Below are positions 58,601 to 64,000 of a stretch of 64,000 nucleotides of DNA, one piece after another. Both the position numbers and the translations under genes were made by a program. Position 1 is the first letter of the stretch. Each line of letters begins with the position of its first letter. The notes beneath the pieces were generated by a model. It saw only the letters and a list, made by a program, of their open reading frames with translations, was not told the DNA's origin and made no database searches. The stretch covers positions 229,516,467-229,580,466 of the forward strand of contig OX336388.2 in the NCBI GenBank assembly GCA_946902985.2. The letters are read 5' to 3'. This DNA comes from Meconema thalassinum. Taxonomy: Eukaryota > Arthropoda > Insecta > Orthoptera > Tettigoniidae.

Positions 58601-59329
58601 TTCATTACAAAGCTAACTATTGCAATGGATACCATGTTTCGACTTCCGGAAAATTTCGACATATCTTCGCGTTTCACATCCCCCAGAACCCAAAACCACC
58701 GTCAGTTCAAAAGTTTATATATATACATATACTGTATATATCAGTTTCTTGTGGACACGATAACTGCCATAATTTTGCACCAATCACTTTGATTTTTTTT
58801 TACATAATATGTATCCCTATACAATCTCGGTCGAGTTCGTTAATGGGCAAAATCGGTCGAAGGGGGTAAAATGGGGGGCTTTTTTTTTCGAAAAAGTGAA
58901 ATATCACTATAACTCTCTTAATAAGTAAAATATCGAATCCATTCAAAGCTCATATTATGTGTCGGATAAGTGCCAAAAATTTATGTTTAAAAAGTTTTTT
59001 GATAGCACCAACCATTGGCCAATGGGGTGGAAAAAAGGTTTTTTTTCGGGAAACATTAATCATATCTCTCTTAATAGACACAATATCAAAACCATACGAA
59101 ATGGACGATATTACCCTAATAATTACCTAAAACTTTTGTCTGAAAACATTTTTGATACAACCCACCATTACGCCAAGGGATGAGAAATATGATTTCGGAA
59201 TTAGAAGAAAATGCCAAGAGCCATCAGAGGTTACCATGACAACGCTTCTAAATTGATGAGGGATGAGCTATCAGAGGTTGCCATGACAACGAGATCACAT
59301 TCAGTTTTCCATCTGACTACGTGGGAAGC
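58601..59329. other. Unassigned, with two diverged direct repeats
   Basis: 58850-59010 and 59020-59180 share GGGNNGGAAAAAAGGNTTTTTTTTCG, TATCNCTCTTAATA and ACCATNCGNAATGG-like phrases. A further short duplication, CATCAGAGGTTACCATGAC, recurs at 59221 and 59268. No gene. Confidence 0.45.
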
Positions 59330-59735
59330 GGCTTCGGTGACGTAGCCTAGCTGGTAGCATGCTGAACTTCTATGCCCAAGGTCGCGGGTTCAAAGCCGGC
59401 CGAAGTCGTCGGATTTTCAAAGAGCGCTGAAAATCCCTCAGTATGCTTTGCTTCAGAGGGGAATTCCAACGTTCGTTGCAAGTTACAGGTTGCGGTGGCA
59501 TCTAGTAGCCAAGTTCACAGCTAGGTGACGTTGACGGTATATTTGGTACCAACATTAGGAACTACTACTTGAAATTGATTGTCTGCAGTCCTTACCTTAA
59601 TTACAGACTAATACAGCCATCACAATTAACACCGTTTATCAGACAGATTCTACACACACCCAAAGTACACCGGGTTACATGACCGCGTTGTCGCAGCCCT
59701 AAACTGAGGAATCATCCAACATCTCAGCAGGAGAT
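59330..59735 (+). mobile_element. tRNA-derived SINE, uninterrupted copy
   Basis: The head is GCGGCTTCGGTGACG, A-box-like TAGCCTAGCTGGTAGCA and B box CGGGTTCAAAGCCGGCC. The body matches 9526-9962 and 8450-8529 inverted. It carries the unoccupied hAT site (TTCTACA at about 59649 on the plus strand). Confidence 0.8.
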
Positions 59736-60185
59736 AAAATTTGACGTGAAGAAGTAACAGACTGTTAGATAGTTACACATCAGTTCCAAACCTTGCATAA
59801 GGACGGTGTGACCACAAGTATAAAAATGTACCCCAAATGACAAGAAGGTTACCGTACCCCTAACACAATCAAATGTTAAAAATATGCATAGTATGACGAA
59901 AGAAAAGTTTATTGAACTCCAATTACATTGTAAAATACTTTCTCGCAATAAATGAGGTCGGATCCTTCTACGAAAACCTGCATATTTTGCCTATTATAGC
60001 CTACCCCTAGTTTGCCCGGTGAAATCTACCTCCGCCTTCCTGCGTGCCGAGAGGAATTTTTAAAATAGGTAAAGATCCGGTTCGTCAATCGTGTGGGTTT
60101 CATTCGTAGCAAATGGCCATTATCATTATTATTAGTATTAGTATTAGTATTGGCATTATTTTTATTTATTTTATTTTATCGATTG
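59736..60185. other. No gene recognised
   Basis: A short ATT/TAGTATTAG microsatellite lies at 60120-60180. Otherwise unassigned. Confidence 0.4.
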
Positions 60186-60189
60186 AATT

Positions 60190-61310
60190 AGAATTCACAA
60201 TTTCATCTTCGGGCGGTTTCCCTCTTTTCTTCCCAAAATCTCTTCATCCTCTCTGAATGCTCCTTCTTCCACTCAGCTGTCCATTTTCCTCCAGGTTGTC
60301 GTAATGTTCTTTACTCAAACTTAACATTTGTGATGTTATTCTAGCACTCGTTGCGGTCCTCGAGATTTGTTGTGGATCCCTCTGAACCTCTGTCTGTCCT
60401 TCCGTTCGCATTTACTCTTTGTTATGATGTTGAGCAGTTTCTTTGCCGTTCTGGAGTTTTCCAAACTGTAGATGTGTGTGTAAAACTTTGCTCGGCGTTT
60501 TCTGAATTCTCCTGTTATTATTGTGTTGGTCTTTTATTAGAGTTTGCTCTGAGGTCTCTTCATCCAAACGCCGTGTTTATTGACTGCCCCGTAAATCTTC
60601 CTGAGCATGTTTGGTTCCTGAGTTTATACGTCCTTAAACCTCCATCTTAGAACCTCAAACCTCAAACCTCAAACCTCACATCTCAAACCTCAAACCTTAA
60701 ACCTCATAACTTAAAACCTAAACGTGAAACCTCAAACCTCATACCTCAAACCATTAAACTTATATACCGTAAACCTCAAACCTTAAACTCTTAACCTCAA
60801 ACCTCACACTTCAATAGTAAAAACCTAAACCTCAAACCTCAATCCTTAATCCTCCTTCGTAGAACTTCAAACCTTAAACCTCATAACTTAAAAACCTCAA
60901 ACCGAAAACCTCAAACCTCACACCTAATCCTCAAACCTCAAACCTCCACATCTCAAATGTCAAATCTTATACCTCATAACTTATAACCTAAACCGCAAAC
61001 CTCTAACCTCATACCTCAAACCATTAAATCTATATACCGTCAATCTGATATCTTAAACTCTAAACCTCAAACATCACGCTTCAATCCTAAATCTAACCTC
61101 AATCCTTAATTTTGGAATGACCGTCGATCAGCAGGGTTTCGGCTACGTAGGTTGCTTCTGGAAGAATCACTGTTTCATAATACCTTAAGTTTGCGTCTAT
61201 CGAAATGCACTTCTTGTTGTAGTGAACCCACGTTAACTTAAGGGCCTTCTGTAGCTTGGTGATTCTTTGTTCATAGGCGATTCGGTCTAGTCCCAAGGAC
61301 TAAATTATTA
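60190..61310 (-). pseudogene. LINE fragment interrupted by a heptamer array
   Basis: Upstream part (61100-61310): LGLDRIAYEQRITKLQKALK, WVHYNKKCISIDANLRYYE, PEATYVAETLLIDGHSKIKD. After the array (60190-60645): NMLRKIYGAVNKHGVWMKR, EFRKRRAKFYTHIYSLEN, RTAKKLLNIITKSKC and HSERMKRFWEEKRE. Together they form the continuous post-RT region of an insect LINE. Stops and the array break it. Confidence 0.8.
60645..61095. repeat. (AACCTCA)n heptamer array inside a LINE
   Basis: About 450 bp of AACCTCA units with frequent variants (AACCTTA, CACATCTC, ATAACTTA). It resembles a telomere-type array only superficially. It lies between KIKD and NMLRKIYG codons of the LINE. Confidence 0.9.
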
Positions 61311-61320
61311 TTAATATTAT

Positions 61321-61618
61321 TATCTTATTATATAATACGCTAAGGTGTATGTTTCACAAAACTCAAGCTCCTAAACCAGAGGGAGTTAGAAGGTGTGGTT
61401 TGTACCAAAATCTTCCAAATGTCCCAATATTACAGGTTTGAAAGTCAACGGAAATATATTTATTTGTTTATAAAGTGCTTTCAAACAAATACACAACACG
61501 ACAGTCCCCGGCAGAACAGTGTCGCGCACACTCCCATAGCTCTAGCGCCGGGCGGGTAGTCTGTACACATGGGGAGCTCACAACCCATTATGCGAGAGTT
61601 CACGCACGGGTCCGCTAG
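61321..61618 (+). mobile_element. Helitron (family 2)
   Basis: It possibly starts TCTTATTATATAATACGC. It ends GCACGGGTCCG-CTAG before T. It matches 39350-39771 with a ~110-bp internal difference. Confidence 0.75.
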
Positions 61619-61629
61619 TTATTATTCTT

Positions 61630-62370
61630 TCTTTCTCTCTCTGTTAGGGTCTTCTGAGGACCACGAACCAATTTCAACCTTGCTGTTCTTTATTCTTCCT
61701 CCAGTGCTTCTTCATCTTTTCGCTGTGTCTCTTCTTTCTCCCTTCCGACCATTTTGAGCCTGTTTTCTTATATTGCCTTCCTTGGAGTCCTTCCATTCCC
61801 AATATCTTTTCTTTTTAATTTTTCTCTCTAGTGCATCTTCTTCTCTTACATTGATTTTTTTTCTAAATCTTTCTTTACTTCTTGAAATCAGGTTGTTGTC
61901 TATTTCTTTTACCAAAGATATTTAAAAATCTGTTGGGTTAACCTGCTATCTTCATTCTATATAAATGTCCGAAAAATAACAATCGCTTCTTCGTTATTGT
62001 CTCCGTTATGTTTTCAATGTTCCGATATATTTCTTCGTTACTTCTTAATTTCCAAAACTCTGTAGTTCTTAATGGACCGAGAATTTTGCGTATAATTTTT
62101 CTTTCTGATACTTCTAAATAATCCGATTTCTAATTAAGTATCAGACATTTACTGGCTTATAAGCATTCTGGTTTAATTACTGCTCTATAGTACTGTATTT
62201 TCAATTTCTTAGACAAACATTGTTTGTTATAAATATTCCTGGTTATACCATATGTTCTTTGAATCTTGGGCACTCTTTCTTCTACAGTAGAGTTTTCTAA
62301 ACCGTTCTTCTGAATTATTTCCCCCAAATATTTGAACTTATCTACCCTCTTAATTTAAACCAATTTTTGT
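61630..62370 (-). pseudogene. LINE fragment, RT C-terminal region
   Basis: Minus strand: VDKFKYLGEIIQKNGLEN, STVEERVPKIQRTYGI, KLKIQYYRAVIKPECL, ERKIIRKILGPLRT, EEIYRNIENITETITKKR, LLFFGHLYRMKI, then a Lys/Arg-rich tail (KRYWEWKDSKEG). Typical LINE blocks in order. Frame changes and stops are present. Confidence 0.85.
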
Positions 62371-64000
62371 TATTATATATATATATATATATTGAACCCT
62401 TGCAAAGAAGCATATGAGACTCAATTTTGGGGGGTGTAACAGTCCATTTCGTAAAGTTGTTGTTAAGCGCTTCTTATAACATGCAGGGTAACATATAACA
62501 AAATAACATGCAGGAAAAAGTGAATACCAGGATTAAAACATATGAATTTAATTAACAGAACAACAAATTTACACTATTTACAACAAACAAAAAACAAGGT
62601 CTCCCAAATGACACCCACTTGAATTAAATAAAAATGCCAAACTAGGACTGATCTCAGGAGAGATCGTAAACATCTGGACCAAATGTCCCAAAATACTGCA
62701 ATGACATGTGCATGTGCGGCTTTTCTACATGCGTTACGATGTGTACAAATTAATGCGAGATTCGTTACCATCCAGTAAACCTTCAGGGGACGAATCTGCA
62801 TTGTCTTACAGCTAGACAGACGCGAGAACCAACTAAACACTAACTAAACTAATCAGACACTTCCTACACTAAATAAGACAAAAATAATTTCCGTCTGAAA
62901 TTGGAATCAAAGAACTGCCGTAGCAAACAACATTAACGCCTAAAATTAGGACTTTTCAAATCAACACAAGTAAATCAACACGTGACCAATCAAGAAAATA
63001 CATATTTGGCCGCTTGCCATTTTTGAAAGAAAATACAAAATACACCCAACGGTGTCACAACAAACAACAATCTAACAATACAAACAAATGAAATGAGTCA
63101 CAGAAATCACTAGGCTCAAAGCCAACATTTACATCATAAAAAAAACTATTCATTTCATACGATATGCGGTAATTCGTAATGGACATGGCGAACTCCCAAT
63201 TTAATCTTATGATCCAATGACCATTAAAAGAACAGGTTTGCTACAGATAGCTTACAGGGGTCAGTTGGTCAGCTGGACTGCCTAAACGATGAATCGCCAG
63301 ACATAGACGGGCGCAAAGTGGAATCTGCACATTTGTCAACCCACGTGTCAATTACCTCGACCTGCCGTAGCAATGGCTCGAGTCTCGAAGAAGCGTGCTC
63401 CCAATAGCACATAATATACGTGTGTGTGTCAAAATAAAATATCTTAGCATTTCCCAAGGAAATCCAAGAATCAGCACAGGACAAGGTACAGTAGCCCCGA
63501 AGAGCGCTCTGCCTTTCCAAAAAAATACAACCACAATATTATGAGGGCGAAGACACATTCTACCCCTCAACACGAAGAATCAATACACACACCTTGACAC
63601 AATACACACACCAGAATCACACGTATGGGTTTGACAGAAACCTGAAATAAAGGACATAAAATATTTTCCACCGACTTGCGCTCCCAATCTAGTCCGTGAC
63701 TAAAGAACCTGAAAAGGAATCTCAAAGAACTCAAAAAATATATAGAACTAATGTGTTCTACAGTGACATCTTAACTTGTTGCGCTCGGCAACCCTAGTAT
63801 GAATGAAAACCTGTTCGTAAAACATCTAACACCTTTAACCTCCTTCTCCTACTAAAAATGAATTTGAATAAAAGCACCATTTATCGACCATGATGAATTT
63901 CGCATTCGCATGAATAAAATCAAAATACACACGCCGTGCATACTAATAATGACTCATAAGAAAAAATACAATCAAACAAAATTTTGGCCACGTGCCAACG
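62371..64000. other. No gene recognised to the window edge
   Basis: A (TA)n stretch lies at 62375-62393. The rest (62400-64000) is A-rich with many AACAAACAA words, and the two short minus-strand frames at 63269-63573 have no motif. It could be part of an LTR or another long repeat continuing past the window, but I see no terminal repeats, primer-binding site or domain. Confidence 0.4.

Noticed and set aside
60645..61095. Interstitial telomere array
   Set aside because: The unit AACCTCA is not the insect TTAGG type, and the array sits inside a LINE frame.
62400..64000. LTR retrotransposon at the right edge
   Set aside because: Only a vague impression from composition. No paired LTR, primer-binding site or domain is visible in the window.

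Overview
The window looks like intergenic, repeat-saturated DNA from an animal with a large genome, most likely an insect. No host protein-coding gene could be recognised. Everything coding that I can identify belongs to a transposable element, and nearly all of it is broken. The repeat types are non-LTR retrotransposon tails, tRNA-derived SINEs, mariner, hAT, PIF/Harbinger and piggyBac-like fragments, canonical Helitrons, and Helentron/DINE-1-like elements with GTCT microsatellites. This mixture is typical of arthropods. Some SINE bodies remind me of orthopteran repeats, but that is memory and low confidence.

The dominant structure is a 15.6-kb palindromic transposon at 12640-28214. Its arms (12640-19212 and 19240-28214) are inverted copies around a ~27-bp spacer. 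It is flanked by an 8-bp target duplication TGTTTTAA and sits inside another repeat, whose second copy (30289-31408) preserves the unoccupied target. Each arm carries a FLYWCH zinc-finger ORF with an acidic tail, a tRNA-Leu(UAA) gene, a tRNA-like/SINE fragment, a LINE tail, and several tandem arrays. The structure fits a foldback/MULE-type (FB or Phantom-like) element, but no transposase is present. The arms differ by a 1.5-kb nested insertion, a ~0.9-kb indel and separate ORF-killing mutations, so the palindrome is probably not an assembly mirror.

Left flank (1-12640): a mariner-like transposase remnant, a ~60-bp minisatellite, AT-rich DNA, a Helentron-like copy (4133-5507), SINEs, a hAT MITE nested in a SINE (8530-9517), a small foldback element (10772-11073), and microsatellites.

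Right flank (28215-64000): nested layers of LINE fragments, Helentron-like elements (three families sharing the termini AGCC...CTTGTT), Helitrons and DNA transposons. The clearest stack is at 45440-48450. There a LINE ORF is split by a Helentron-like element, which is itself split by a TTAA-inserted element containing an inverted repeat. Joining the LINE flanks restores the reading frame exactly. The last 1.6 kb has no feature I can name.
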